DNA of 64,000 bases from Verrucomicrobia bacterium ADurb.Bin006 (GTDB taxonomy: Bacteria; Verrucomicrobiota; Verrucomicrobiia; Limisphaerales; J093). The notes beneath the pieces were generated by a model. That model was not told the DNA's origin, searched no databases, and worked only from the letters and a program-made list of their open reading frames with translations. The stretch covers positions 1 to 64,000 of the forward strand of contig MWFF01000055.1 of the NCBI GenBank assembly GCA_002071485.1, given 5' to 3'. The translations under genes were made by a program, and so were the position numbers. Shown piece after piece: positions 16,343 through 25,543 of this stretch (position 1 is the stretch's first letter; every line of letters begins with the position of its first letter).

Positions 16343-18364
16343 TTATCGATCCGGGTTGAGGCCTGACTGAGCCGCCAAAGCCGGGTCCGCCGGCTCGCCG
16401 GCGGGGTCGGCGGAAGCCCCGGCCAGGGCATCCTCACGGCCAGAGGCCGCGCTTTCGGAGCCGGGGGCGGGGGCGGCCGCGGGTTCGGGCGCGGGCAGGC
16501 CGGGCTCCGCGGCGGGCGCGTCGTCGGCGCCTGGAGCTTTCGCGGCGGGCGCCTCGGGGAGGGTCAGCGACTCGATGCGGTAGCGGCTCTTGTGCCCGTC
16601 GAGTTCGAACTCGATCTCGTCGCCGACTTTCCGATTCAGCATCGATTGGGCGATCGGACTCAGGTACGAAATGATGTGCTTGGCGGGATCGAAATCCCAC
16701 GCCCCCAGAATGAGAAAAGTCTCCCGGCGTCCGGTGCCGGCCTCGGTGACCTCGACGCGGGTTCCGATGCTGACGACGTCGGTGCGCGGGTTGGCGAAGT
16801 CGGTGCCGCGGGCCCGGACAAGCTGGCTTTCGAGTTCGGCCTTGCGGCGCATGAGGAGGCGGTGGAGTTCCTTGGCGGCCTTGTACTCGTGATTTTCGCT
16901 GAGGTCGCCGTAGCTTCGGGCGATGGCGATGTCGCGCGAATTGGCGGGGATTTTCTTCTGGACCAACTCGTCGTACTCCTGCTTGCGCCGTTCCAGGCTC
17001 TCCCACGAAACCACCAGCGAGGTGTCCTGCCTGCTGTGGTCGCCGGTGATCATCGACTGGACAACCGGCGAATGCTTGACAATGCGCGCCAGCAACGACC
17101 GTTTGTCCATGTCGTCGAAGCTGGGCGAAAGCTGCAGCGTTCGGGTGAGATCCTTGATGAGCTCGATGTCGGCGCTCTCGATCAACTCGATCAGCAGATT
17201 CTGATCATCCAGGATGTAGTCGCGCAACCGGTTGGATTTCTTTTCGTTGAACTGGTCGCGCTCGATGGCGCTGAGCATGGCGCGGAACACCTCCGGACCC
17301 AGAATGTCCGCAAAGGCGTCGGACCGTTCTTTCGCAAGCCAGAGAAGGAGTTCGCTGCTTGCGGTATGCTGGCTGATGAGGCGGGCCAGGGCGCTCTTCA
17401 GCGCGTCCAGGCGATCGTGCTCGATCAACAATCGGCCGCATTCGGTGCAGAGCTTCGCCCCAACGGAGTTCATGAAACCCAACACATGGTCCGCCCACAG
17501 GGCGGGGTGAGCCTCGCGAAAGGACTGCAGCGCACGCTTGAGCTTGGCCGACGCAATCTGCTCGAGCACGCGCCCGGGATTCTCGATCTGGGCCCACAGG
17601 TCCTGGCCGCTCAACTCGCCCTCACCGCGCGCCAGGCCGGCAGCCGCACGCAGGTCATCGCGCATGAAAATCGCCTCGAGCGCAAGGGCCGGCATGGTCC
17701 GCTGATGGGACTGGATTTCAACGTTCAGCGCGGCAATGGCGTCCGCGATGGCCGTCTCGCGTTCCGTCAGATCGTCCAGGTTGTGCAGGAGCTCCGAAGC
17801 CACGGTCAGGCGGGCCTTCAATCCCTTGGCAGACTTGAATTCAGCCATCAACCGGTCCTTCAGCGAAACCTGCTGGACCTGATACACGATCGGCTCGTTC
17901 TTCTTGAGCGGGATCTGAAAATGGCCGCTCTTCTTCATTTCGCGCTTCGCAGCCTCCCACCACTTCTTCCAGTCCGACGTGATCACATCCGGCGTCAGCA
18001 CCCGCTGGATCTGATCCGCCGTCGCCCGTCCCCCATAACTCTGCAAAACGAGCCGGATCAGGTCCAGGTGATGCAGCGCAGCCATGTGGCGCAGTCCGGC
18101 AATGTCCGTCGCCTTCCGGGCAAGGATGTGGTCCGGAGGAATGGCCTTGAGCGACTCGGCGGCAAACGCCAGATCCATGGAATGGTCGGGTTTGGCTTGG
18201 AAATCGATGTTGAACCGGCCAAACACCGTGTCGATTTGCCTGATCTGGCCGAACCCCCAACTGCGATGCACGCAGAAACCAGAGGCGGCGAGCGTCACCA
18301 GCATCTCCACATGCTGGCGTCCAATCTTGCCTGCCACCACGAGCTTTTCAAATTCTTCTCTCAT
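16343..18364 (-). CDS. GreA-domain protein with long N-terminal extension
   Basis: 673 residues. The last ~200 residues contain a GreA/GreB coiled coil (SRDIAIARSYGDLSENHEYK near residue 470) and the C-terminal FKBP-like domain (VSIGTRVEVTEAG, YLSPIAQSMLNRKVGDEIEF). The acidic tip (DLSENHEY) that rescues backtracked RNA polymerase is kept. The first ~450 residues are helical, open with a short SH3-like segment (CVHRSWGFGQIRQID), and are typical of Verrucomicrobia/Planctomycetes. The tail is Ala/Pro/Glu-rich. It faces rsmB across a 49-nt gap. A role in transcript rescue is well supported; the role of the extension is unknown. Confidence 0.8.
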   Translation of the reverse strand: MREEFEKLVVAGKIGRQHVEMLVTLAASGFCVHRSWGFGQIRQIDTVFGRFNIDFQAKPDHSMDLAFAAESLKAIPPDHILARKATDIAGLRHMAALHHLDLIRLVLQSYGGRATADQIQRVLTPDVITSDWKKWWEAAKREMKKSGHFQIPLKKNEPIVYQVQQVSLKDRLMAEFKSAKGLKARLTVASELLHNLDDLTERETAIADAIAALNVEIQSHQRTMPALALEAIFMRDDLRAAAGLARGEGELSGQDLWAQIENPGRVLEQIASAKLKRALQSFREAHPALWADHVLGFMNSVGAKLCTECGRLLIEHDRLDALKSALARLISQHTASSELLLWLAKERSDAFADILGPEVFRAMLSAIERDQFNEKKSNRLRDYILDDQNLLIELIESADIELIKDLTRTLQLSPSFDDMDKRSLLARIVKHSPVVQSMITGDHSRQDTSLVVSWESLERRKQEYDELVQKKIPANSRDIAIARSYGDLSENHEYKAAKELHRLLMRRKAELESQLVRARGTDFANPRTDVVSIGTRVEVTEAGTGRRETFLILGAWDFDPAKHIISYLSPIAQSMLNRKVGDEIEFELDGHKSRYRIESLTLPEAPAAKAPGADDAPAAEPGLPAPEPAAAPAPGSESAASGREDALAGASADPAGEPADPALAAQSGLNPDR

Positions 18365-18413
18365 ATGAGGCCATCGGTCGCTTACACTCGCAAGCGATGT
18401 ACATTATTGCGAA

Positions 18414-19706
18414 GTGACGGCCCAAAAACCAAGAGAAATTGCCTGCCGCATCCTCTGGCAGCACGCCACCGGCCCCGCCTGGATCGAGGACCTGCTCCAC
18501 AGCACCCTTGAACGCGCCTCTCTCCACCCGCGCGATCGCGCGCTCGTCCATGAACTGGTCTGCGGCGTCGTCCGCTGGCAGGCGACCCTCGACTGGCTCA
18601 TCGATCAGAAGACCCGGGGACGCAGGCAAAAACCTGATCTCCGGGTGCTCCTCCACCTCGGCCTCTACCAAATCTTCTGGCTCGACCGCATCCCCGACCA
18701 CGCCGCGGTCAATGAAACCGTCAACCTCGCCCGCCAACACGGCCTCAGCGCCCAAGCCGGCTTCGTCAACGCCCTCCTCCGCGGCTACGCGCGCGAGAGG
18801 GAGTCGACACGGCTCCAGCTCGAGGTGCTGAAACGAGCCCAACCCGCAGTCGGATGGTCCCATCCCGCCTGGCTGATCGACCGATGGCAGGCACGGTGGG
18901 GCTTCGAGCCGACGGTTGCGCTGCTGGCGTGGAACAACGCCCCAGCCTACACCTTTGCGCGCGCGAATGCTCTCAAGACCGATCCGGGCCGCCTGCTGGA
19001 TCGATGGCGACAGGAGGATGTCGAGTACGATTTCGGACGCTGGGATTGGATTCCCGAGAGCCTGGTCTTCCAGCTCAAGACCCATCCGCCCCTCGCCAGG
19101 CTGGGCACATTCCAGGACGGTTGGTTCTATCTCCAGGACCCGAGCACCCTGCTGGCTGTCCATGCCCTCGATCCCCAGCCCGGCGATGTCGTTCTGGACG
19201 CCTGCGCCGCGCCCGGAGGCAAGACCATGTACATCGCGCAACGCATGGCAAATCAGGGCCGGATCGTAGCCCAGGACGCCTCCGCCGCTCGGCTCGGGCT
19301 CCTGCACGACAACTGCAGGCGACTGGGGATCACATGCGTCCAGACTTGCCTGACAACCGATCCGCTGTCCGCCGATTTCGATCGCATCCTGGTCGATGCC
19401 CCCTGCTCCAACACCGGCGTCATGCGGCGACGCATCGATCTCCGTTGGCGCATCCGGTCTGAGGCGATCCCGCGCTTGAAGGCGGAGCAATGCGATGTGC
19501 TGGACCGCGTGGCAGCCCGATTGAAACCGGGAGGCCGCCTCGTCTACAGCACTTGCAGCCTCGAACCCGAGGAGAATCAACAGGTTGCCCGTGCCCTCCT
19601 GAGCCGCCGTTCCGAACTCCGTCTCCAGACCGAGCGCGAACTCCTCCCGTTTCGCGATCGTGTCGACGGCGCCTATGTGGCCGTCTTTGATCGTGCGCTC
19701 GGATAG
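18414..19706 (+). CDS. rsmB: 16S rRNA (cytosine-967-C5)-methyltransferase
   Basis: 430 residues. The N-terminal ~130 residues are the NusB-like RNA-binding domain (LVHELVCGVVRWQATLDWLI, HAAVNETVNLAR). The C-terminal Rossmann methyltransferase has the SAM motif LDACAAPGGKTMY, the VDAPCSNTGVMRR motif and the YSTCSLEPEEN motif, so both catalytic Cys residues are present. Length is normal. It modifies rRNA during 30S assembly. The divergent GreA-domain gene suggests a shared promoter region at 18365-18413. Confidence 0.92.
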   Translation: MTAQKPREIACRILWQHATGPAWIEDLLHSTLERASLHPRDRALVHELVCGVVRWQATLDWLIDQKTRGRRQKPDLRVLLHLGLYQIFWLDRIPDHAAVNETVNLARQHGLSAQAGFVNALLRGYARERESTRLQLEVLKRAQPAVGWSHPAWLIDRWQARWGFEPTVALLAWNNAPAYTFARANALKTDPGRLLDRWRQEDVEYDFGRWDWIPESLVFQLKTHPPLARLGTFQDGWFYLQDPSTLLAVHALDPQPGDVVLDACAAPGGKTMYIAQRMANQGRIVAQDASAARLGLLHDNCRRLGITCVQTCLTTDPLSADFDRILVDAPCSNTGVMRRRIDLRWRIRSEAIPRLKAEQCDVLDRVAARLKPGGRLVYSTCSLEPEENQQVARALLSRRSELRLQTERELLPFRDRVDGAYVAVFDRALG

Positions 19707-19847
19707 TCGGCAACACATGGTCCGGATCGCTCACAGGCGCCGCGCTGAACCGGATTCGCTAACCCGCATTTCATGATTAAGCATTGAAAAAGTCTCGCGT
19801 CGCGTCTAACAATAGACGGCAGTCGGTGGCCGATAATTTGTCATGAC

Positions 19848-20945
19848 ATGAACTCGTCTTCATTTCTCAATCGATGCGTCTCAGCCGGATTGGCCGCGGG
19901 AGTCCTGGTCGGACTGCCGGTCATGGATCAGCAGGCGCTTGCCGCGGGGGATCCTGCGATTGTCCATTCGGAGGTCATTGCGCCGAATCCGCCCTTTGCC
20001 AGCAGTCACGCCTCGACAATTGTCGAGACACCCGATGGCCTGGTGGCAGCGTGGTTCGGCGGGAGCGACGAGGGGGCGCCCGACGTCAGCATCTGGCTCT
20101 CCCGCAACGAAGGCGGGACGGGATGGTCGGCACCCGAGGAAATCGCCAACGGCACCGACACGCGCCAGTTCCGCCGCTACCCGTGCTGGAATCCTGTCCT
20201 GTTCCTGCGCAAGAACGGCCAGTTGCTGCTCTTTTACAAGGTCGGCCCCAGCCCCTCCACTTGGTGGGGCATGGTCCGCATGTCCACCGACAACGGCAAA
20301 ACCTGGGTCAAAGCGGGCCGCTTGCCCGCGGGCTACATCGGCCCGGTTCGGAACAAACCGATCGAGATGGCGGACGGCACATTGCTGTGCGGGGCCAGTT
20401 GGGAGGACAAAGGATGGCGGGTCCGCATGGAGTGGGCCAAGGATCCTTTTGGCATCTGGTCCTGCGGGCCGTATCTGAATGCGGCGTTCACGATGGCCGT
20501 GATTCAACCGACCATTCTGCGGCATGGATCCGGCACCTACCAATTGCTGTGCCGATCGAAACAGGGGCGGATCATGACCTGTTGGTCCCAGGACAACGGC
20601 CAATCCTGGAGTCCGATGGACCGCACTCCGCTGCCGAACCCAAACAGCGCGATTGACGGAGTGACGCTCGATGACGGGCGCCAGCTCTTGATCTACAATC
20701 ACACTGAAAAAGGCCGGGGCGTCCTGAATGCCGCCATCTCGACCGATGGCAAGATTTGGGAGGCCGTGTGCGAACTCGAAAACGAGCCGGACAGCGAGTT
20801 CTCGTACCCGGCCGCCATCCTGAGCAAAAACGGCTTCGTCCACGTGACCTACACATGGAAGCGCGAGCGCATCAAGCATGTCGTGCTTGACCCATCGCGG
20901 TTCAAGGGACGCGTCATGGTGGATGGCCGTTGGCCCGCACCTTAG
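19848..20945 (+). CDS. Exported sialidase-family (BNR) glycosidase
   Basis: 365 residues with an N-terminal signal peptide (VSAGLAAGVLVGLPVM). Two Asp-box repeats are visible (STDNGKTW, SQDNGQSW) within a beta-propeller, and the middle follows BNR_2-type sialidases (TPDGLVAAWFGGSDEGAPDV, FRRYPCWNPVLFLRKNGQLL). Family members hydrolyse sialic acids or other acidic sugars; many Verrucomicrobia homologues have unproven substrates. The AGE-family protein and the kinase-MurQ fusion elsewhere in the window suggest amino-sugar use. Confidence 0.82.
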   Translation: MNSSSFLNRCVSAGLAAGVLVGLPVMDQQALAAGDPAIVHSEVIAPNPPFASSHASTIVETPDGLVAAWFGGSDEGAPDVSIWLSRNEGGTGWSAPEEIANGTDTRQFRRYPCWNPVLFLRKNGQLLLFYKVGPSPSTWWGMVRMSTDNGKTWVKAGRLPAGYIGPVRNKPIEMADGTLLCGASWEDKGWRVRMEWAKDPFGIWSCGPYLNAAFTMAVIQPTILRHGSGTYQLLCRSKQGRIMTCWSQDNGQSWSPMDRTPLPNPNSAIDGVTLDDGRQLLIYNHTEKGRGVLNAAISTDGKIWEAVCELENEPDSEFSYPAAILSKNGFVHVTYTWKRERIKHVVLDPSRFKGRVMVDGRWPAP

Positions 20946-21055
20946 CCTTGGAGACTGATGCCGGGACGAGGATGCAGGGGCTCGGGCTTTTTCCAGCCCG
21001 CGTGGGTCTCGATCTTTGAGTTTCCGGCTTTGCGGTGGTCACAACTCCATGAACC

Positions 21056-22231
21056 ATGCGGTTCAGCCCGAAGACCAGACCGCCCAGAGACTTGCGCAAG
21101 ACAATTCGGCTCGAGGGGCCTGTTACGGCCCGAAACCGCCACACGTCGAGGGCAGGTCCGGAATTCCGCAGGCGTCGAGAATCTCATTACCACACCGAGA
21201 TTCTCGCAACCCACACCCCCGCGTTGTTCGCCGCTGCGGTCGATCGCGCTTCCGCCCTGCTGCGGGCCGGCGAGATCGTCGCCTTGCCGACCGAGACCGT
21301 TTACGGCCTGGCTGCCAACGCATACGACAAAAAGGCCGTGGCCCGTCTCTTTGCGGCCAAGGGCCGCCCGGCGCACAATCCCATCATCGTGCATGTGGCT
21401 AATGTGGCCATGGCGCGGCGGTGTGTGGCAAGCTGGCCGCGCGCGGCCCAGCGCCTGGCCCGGGCATTCTGGCCGGGACCTCTGACGCTCGTTCTGCCCA
21501 AGGCCACCACGATTCCCCATATTGTCACGAGCGGGGGCGCGACCGTTGGCGTTCGTTGTCCTCGGCACTCCTTCATCCGGTCCGTGATCCTCGAGTGCGG
21601 TTTTCCACTGGCGGCTCCCAGCGCAAATCGGTCGACCGCGCTTTCGCCGACTCGTGCCGAGCACGTCCGCGCGAGCCTGGGAGGCCGAATCCCGCTGATT
21701 GTGGACGGCGGGCCGGCTCGGGTGGGAATCGAGTCGACGGTGGTCGATCTGACTGCGAGGCCACTTCGTGTGCTGCGGTCGGGAATGATCCATCGCGACG
21801 CCTTGACGGCGGTCCTGGGGGTGTCCGGAGGTGAAATTCGGATCGATCAAACCGAGGGCGGAGAACCGGTCGCGGGCGCGCCGCGTCGCAGCCCGGGGCA
21901 ACTGGCGCGGCATTACGCGCCGCGCACGCCGCTCGCCCTGCTCGAGTGGAACGATGAGGCAGACCTGCGCCGACAGGTCAGGCGGCTCGGCTGGGCCCGG
22001 CGCGCCGTCCAGATTCTTGCCCACACGAACATTCCCGGGCGCGAGGGCTGGGGGGGCATGGGCGTGATTCCCCGCGACCCCGAGGGCTGCGCCCAGGCGC
22101 TCTACGCGGAACTCCACCGATGCGACCAGCGGGGCGGGGCGGGAATCGTCATCGAGGCGGTGCCGGAGGACCCGCGGTGGGAGGGGATCGCCGACCGCCT
22201 GCGTCGCGCGTCGGCCTCTCGTTACACATGA
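21056..22231 (+). CDS. L-threonylcarbamoyladenylate synthase (Sua5/YrdC)
   Basis: 391 residues. The YrdC domain carries EIVALPTETVYGLAANAYDK and AAKGRPAHNPIIVHV, then WPGPLTLVLPK and AAPSANRSTALSPT; a C-terminal Sua5 domain begins after SPGQLARHYAPRTP. It makes the threonylcarbamoyl-AMP used for tRNA t6A. Homology starts near residue 45 (HTEILATH), where no ATG/GTG/TTG lies in frame, so the true start is either the far upstream ATG or a rare codon such as ATT. Either the 5' end has drifted or the start is unusual. Confidence 0.88.
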   Translation: MRFSPKTRPPRDLRKTIRLEGPVTARNRHTSRAGPEFRRRRESHYHTEILATHTPALFAAAVDRASALLRAGEIVALPTETVYGLAANAYDKKAVARLFAAKGRPAHNPIIVHVANVAMARRCVASWPRAAQRLARAFWPGPLTLVLPKATTIPHIVTSGGATVGVRCPRHSFIRSVILECGFPLAAPSANRSTALSPTRAEHVRASLGGRIPLIVDGGPARVGIESTVVDLTARPLRVLRSGMIHRDALTAVLGVSGGEIRIDQTEGGEPVAGAPRRSPGQLARHYAPRTPLALLEWNDEADLRRQVRRLGWARRAVQILAHTNIPGREGWGGMGVIPRDPEGCAQALYAELHRCDQRGGAGIVIEAVPEDPRWEGIADRLRRASASRYT

Positions 22232-22310
22232 CGCGAGAAGTCCCGCGACCGGAGCGCCGGCGTGTCGTCGGCTCGAGCACCGGTGACCGCGGGATGCGCG
22301 AGGATGCGCA

Positions 22311-23306
22311 ATGTTCGAGCAATGCACCATCCGCGGCGTGCAATTCGTGTCGGCGCGTTTCCTGGCGCCCATGGCCGGTTACACCCACAGCGCCTTTCGC
22401 CGATTGCTGGGCGAGTTGGGGGGTTGCGGTGCGCTCTGGACGGAGATGCTGGATGCGCGCCAGGTCATCGCCGAAGACTTCCGGAAGTCTCCATGGGTCA
22501 AGCGGCGCCCCTCGGACGGGTTCACTTTCTACCAACTCATGGCGCGGGCAGGCGACCCTCTGGACCGGGTGCTGGGTCTGCTGGCGGCGCAGGGGGTGGA
22601 AGCTGTGGACTTGAACCTCGCCTGTGACGCCTTCTCGATCCGCGCCTGCGAAGCCGGCAGCAGCCTTTTCGAAGACCTCGCCGCCCTGGCCCGGGTGGCG
22701 CGCGAGTCTCGTCGACACTGGCCCGGTCTGCTTACAGCCAAGGTCCGGTTGGGCCGCCAGCGTCCCGATTGGGAAATCCGCTTTGCCGAACGCCTGCGTC
22801 TGCTCGAAGACGCTGGATTCGACGCATTGGTCGTCCATCCGAGGTTCTTCGAAGACAAGTTCCGCCGGCGCGCGCGGCTCGAATTGCTGCCGTGGGTGGC
22901 CACACAGACGCGCCTGCCCTTGATCGCCAACGGCGACCTGGCCGGGGTCGAGTCCGTTGCCGCGCACTTGCCCTGCCTCGAGTCCGCGTCCGGGATCATG
23001 ATCGGTCGCATGGCGATTGTCTGCCCGTGGCTGTTCGCCTGCTGGGATGGCGCACCCCGAGAGGTCGACCATGCGGCCGTGTGGGGCAGGCTGTGCGATT
23101 ACGTGGCCGAGGATTTTCCCGCGGCGGCGGCCCTGCGCCGGGTCCAGATGTTCACGAAGTACTTTGCGGCCAACTTCGCCTTCGGCCACCGATTCCGGGT
23201 CGAGATCGCCAACGCGCCGAATCTCGAACAGGCCCGTGAACGGGCCCATGAGTTCTTTGCCCGATCCCCGCAGATGCTTGCGCATCGCACGGTCGCCGGG
23301 CTCTAA
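22311..23306 (+). CDS. tRNA-dihydrouridine synthase family protein
   Basis: 331 residues. The N-terminal LAPMAGYTHSAFRRL and TEMLDARQVI match the Dus TIM barrel, followed by VEAVDLNLACDAFSIRACEA (where most Dus enzymes have GCP and a catalytic Cys), LTAKVRLG, ALVVHPRFFEDK, IANGDL and IMIGRMAI. It reduces uridines in tRNA with FMN. The NLAC-DAF variant, instead of the common NxGCP, marks a divergent subgroup. It follows Sua5, so two tRNA modification genes lie together. Confidence 0.85.
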   Translation: MFEQCTIRGVQFVSARFLAPMAGYTHSAFRRLLGELGGCGALWTEMLDARQVIAEDFRKSPWVKRRPSDGFTFYQLMARAGDPLDRVLGLLAAQGVEAVDLNLACDAFSIRACEAGSSLFEDLAALARVARESRRHWPGLLTAKVRLGRQRPDWEIRFAERLRLLEDAGFDALVVHPRFFEDKFRRRARLELLPWVATQTRLPLIANGDLAGVESVAAHLPCLESASGIMIGRMAIVCPWLFACWDGAPREVDHAAVWGRLCDYVAEDFPAAAALRRVQMFTKYFAANFAFGHRFRVEIANAPNLEQARERAHEFFARSPQMLAHRTVAGL

Positions 23307-23314
23307 CCCGCCCT

Positions 23315-23460
23315 TGGGGTCACATCTTCATATTTGACATTGTGCTGAGAATGTTCCAAGGCATCAGGCCGCCTCGCCCGGGGGACTTCACGGGGCAGAC
23401 CCGCCATGACCGAATTCGCGCAACGGGCAGACAATTGTCAAATATGAAGATGTGACCCCA
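23315..23460. repeat. Inverted-repeat element, possible RAYT/REPIN remnant
   Basis: A perfect 25-nt inverted repeat: TGGGGTCACATCTTCATATT plus TGACA at 23315-23339 and its complement at 23436-23460, with a 96-nt core between. Similar GGGGTCA...TTTGACA ends flank REP-associated tyrosine (Y1) transposases in other bacteria. The minus-strand core has an ATG followed by MAGLPREVPRARR, which could be the start of a Y1 transposase, but it is too short to be functional. A MITE-like deleted copy is likely. Confidence 0.55.
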
Positions 23461-23463
23461 CTG

Positions 23464-24273
23464 CTACTTTTCGGTGACCCGGCGCACCTCGGTTCGGGTT
23501 TCCTGCTGCTCGACGATCTTGTTGACGAGGAATTCGCGGTACTCGGCGCGCCAATCGACCCGGCGCGTATACCAGAGTCCGTCGCACGTCCTAGATCGCT
23601 CGAACTCGCACTGGAAGGCCGAGACCGAGCCGAGCAAGCCGCCCACGCCGACATTGACCTTGTCGATCAGGCGGAGGCTGATGCGCGCGACAGTGTAATC
23701 CCGTTCATCTACCCAGAGGGTTCCGGCCATGCTGTTGATCAACCGCTCGAGGACTCCCTTGGCGTGGAGAGTCGGAACCGCAGGCCGAAAATCGAGCTTC
23801 AAGAGCGGCAAGGTTTCCCATAGTTCGCGTCCGAGGAGCGTGAACTCGAACCGCCGCATCAAACCGTCGGTCACGACCACATCCTCCCGCTCGTAGGGGC
23901 GGTCCAGCGGTTCCTCATTGGCGACGGCCTCGGGCCGCGCATGGCTGCGATGGGCCCGGTTCTGGCCGCCGTCCGAGGAACGCGAAGGCGGCGGGGTCGA
24001 GTTCTGCACCGAGGGATCGTGAGACACGGTTTTGGTTTTGCGCTTCTTGAGTTTGCCTTTGGGATTGTGCTCCTGGCGCGTCACGGTGTGGACGAAGGCA
24101 TAGCGAGCGAGGAACTCCTGCTGGATCCTGGCATCGGCCTCGGCCCTTTGCACGATGCCGTGCAGCACGGTGTCGAGGGGTGGCAAGGCATTTGTGGGCG
24201 CCTCGGCGGCGAGCGCGCTGCTCACGGCCAAGGCGAGGGCGCATCCCCAGCCTCTATGACTCCAACCGTTCAT
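23464..24273 (-). CDS. Exported protein of unknown function
   Basis: Start at 24273 gives a signal peptide (WGCALALAVSSALA then AEAPTNALPP); the longer frame upstream reads through repeats. The 269-residue product has a Lys-rich loop (KGKLKKRKTKTV) and a beta-rich C-terminal half (GLMRRFEFTLLGRELWETLP, STMAGTLWVDERDYTVARIS-like). Similar proteins are outer-membrane lipoprotein-sorting-like or LolA-like, but I cannot assign one. The stop abuts the inverted repeat at 23460. Confidence 0.6.
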   Translation of the reverse strand: MNGWSHRGWGCALALAVSSALAAEAPTNALPPLDTVLHGIVQRAEADARIQQEFLARYAFVHTVTRQEHNPKGKLKKRKTKTVSHDPSVQNSTPPPSRSSDGGQNRAHRSHARPEAVANEEPLDRPYEREDVVVTDGLMRRFEFTLLGRELWETLPLLKLDFRPAVPTLHAKGVLERLINSMAGTLWVDERDYTVARISLRLIDKVNVGVGGLLGSVSAFQCEFERSRTCDGLWYTRRVDWRAEYREFLVNKIVEQQETRTEVRRVTEK

Positions 24274-24775
24274 CGATCGGCCCCATACATTGCACAGGGC
24301 GCCGGTGCTGGAAAGCGTTTCGTGCCAGCCCGCATGTTTCGCACCCCTATGGTGCACAGAGCACTCACACTTCGCAAGATGACTGCTATGCGGGCTAGAA
24401 AGCATGTTGCATGGAGTCGTGACCACCGCCTCGCGTGTCAACAAATTTTGCAGCGTCACCGCCTTTGTCGCCACCTTTGTCGACTGCCGGCGCGTCGAGC
24501 GACAAAGGTAGCGACGGAGACCACAGATCGGATGTCTCTTTTCGTGGTGCTGGACGGCAATTCGCCATGAAGGGCGCGTTGCCTCGAATCAAAAGGCAAC
24601 CAGAGTTGTTGTGAATCGGGGCACGGCGGTCTATTTGCAGGGTTTGACGCTCCCGGCTCGCGCACGTATCGTTGCTTGCGAGAAACCCAGAAAGCGCGTG
24701 GAGTGTCGACAGCCTCGAGGCCTTGCCGAAGTCCAGCGCGAGCGAACTGGTGAGAGGCATTGTCGGTCTGAACCT
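24274..24775. other. Intergenic region with two dispersed repeat families
   Basis: About 500 nt with no convincing gene. It has a copy of the CTGC.ATGCGGG.TAG family (24371-24397) and a hairpin formed by GTCGCCACCTTTGTCG and CGACAAAGGTAGCGAC around 24470-24520 (one mismatch). It separates the minus-strand exported protein from the plus-strand prepilin-like gene. Confidence 0.5.
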
Positions 24776-25519
24776 ATGATGAAGAAACCTCCTCGAACAC
24801 TGGGAGCTGCCGGATCAGGACAGTGGTGGCGGAGGGCTGCATTCACGTTGATCGAACTGCTGGTGGTGATCGCCATCATTGCGATCCTGGCGGGGATGCT
24901 CCTGCCTGCTTTGAGCAAGGCGAAGGCCAAGGGACAACTTGCCCGGTGTCTTTCCAATCTGCGCCAGGTGGGCATCACGATGGCCATGTACAACTCCGAC
25001 AACGCCGACGCCTTTCCATACTCGGGTCGCGACTGGCCCCAGATGGGCTTTGTCGATGTCTTGAAGCTCTTCGATCCCTACATCACGACCAACGCACGGG
25101 CCTTCTACATGTGCCCGGCGGACCGCGGACGCGGCTTCAACATTGAGTGGACTCTTGCGAATGCGTATCCGATCCGCACCAACGAACTCCTCTTCCCCTG
25201 CTCTTACTACTACTACGTCACGTTTTATCGCACCGACGACAACAGCACCCTGAAGCTTCGCAAAGTCCCCGAGGTCCGGTCCCCTGCCAAGAAGGCGATC
25301 TCCCCCTGCTTCGCGAGCATGGCGCGCGAGTGGAACGACATCCGCAAGAACACCACCACTGCGGGCCACGGCACCAAGGGCATGGCGCTTCTGTTCGTCG
25401 AGGGCCATGCCGAGTTCGCCCTGTACGAACGGCTCAACGCGCCGTTCATGGACGGCACGACTCCCGTTTACAACCTCGATTGGACTGTCGGCGGCCTCGC
25501 CGGCGAAGATTTGAAATAG
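24776..25519 (+). CDS. Prepilin-type secreted protein (type II secretion/H-X9-DG-like)
   Basis: Start at 24776 (ATGATG); homology begins at the prepilin N-terminus, so the longer upstream frame is rejected. After about 21 residues comes [20 protein letters not shown], the cleavage/methylation motif and N-terminal helix of type IV prepilins. Then [20 protein letters not shown], a typical DUF1559/SBP_bac_10-like verrucomicrobial body, and [17 protein letters not shown] near the end. Such proteins occur in dozens of paralogues per genome in Verrucomicrobiota, Planctomycetota and Lentisphaerota; their role is unclear. Confidence 0.85.
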   Translation: MMKKPPRTLGAAGSGQWWRRAAFTLIELLVVIAIIAILAGMLLPALSKAKAKGQLARCLSNLRQVGITMAMYNSDNADAFPYSGRDWPQMGFVDVLKLFDPYITTNARAFYMCPADRGRGFNIEWTLANAYPIRTNELLFPCSYYYYVTFYRTDDNSTLKLRKVPEVRSPAKKAISPCFASMAREWNDIRKNTTTAGHGTKGMALLFVEGHAEFALYERLNAPFMDGTTPVYNLDWTVGGLAGEDLK

Positions 25520-25543
25520 GGCCAGGGCAGAATGGCGCTTAGC

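Noticed and set aside
16592-18511. Plus-strand frame of 639 codons opposite the GreA-like gene
   Set aside because: Antisense shadow of the GreA-domain gene, no domain sense.
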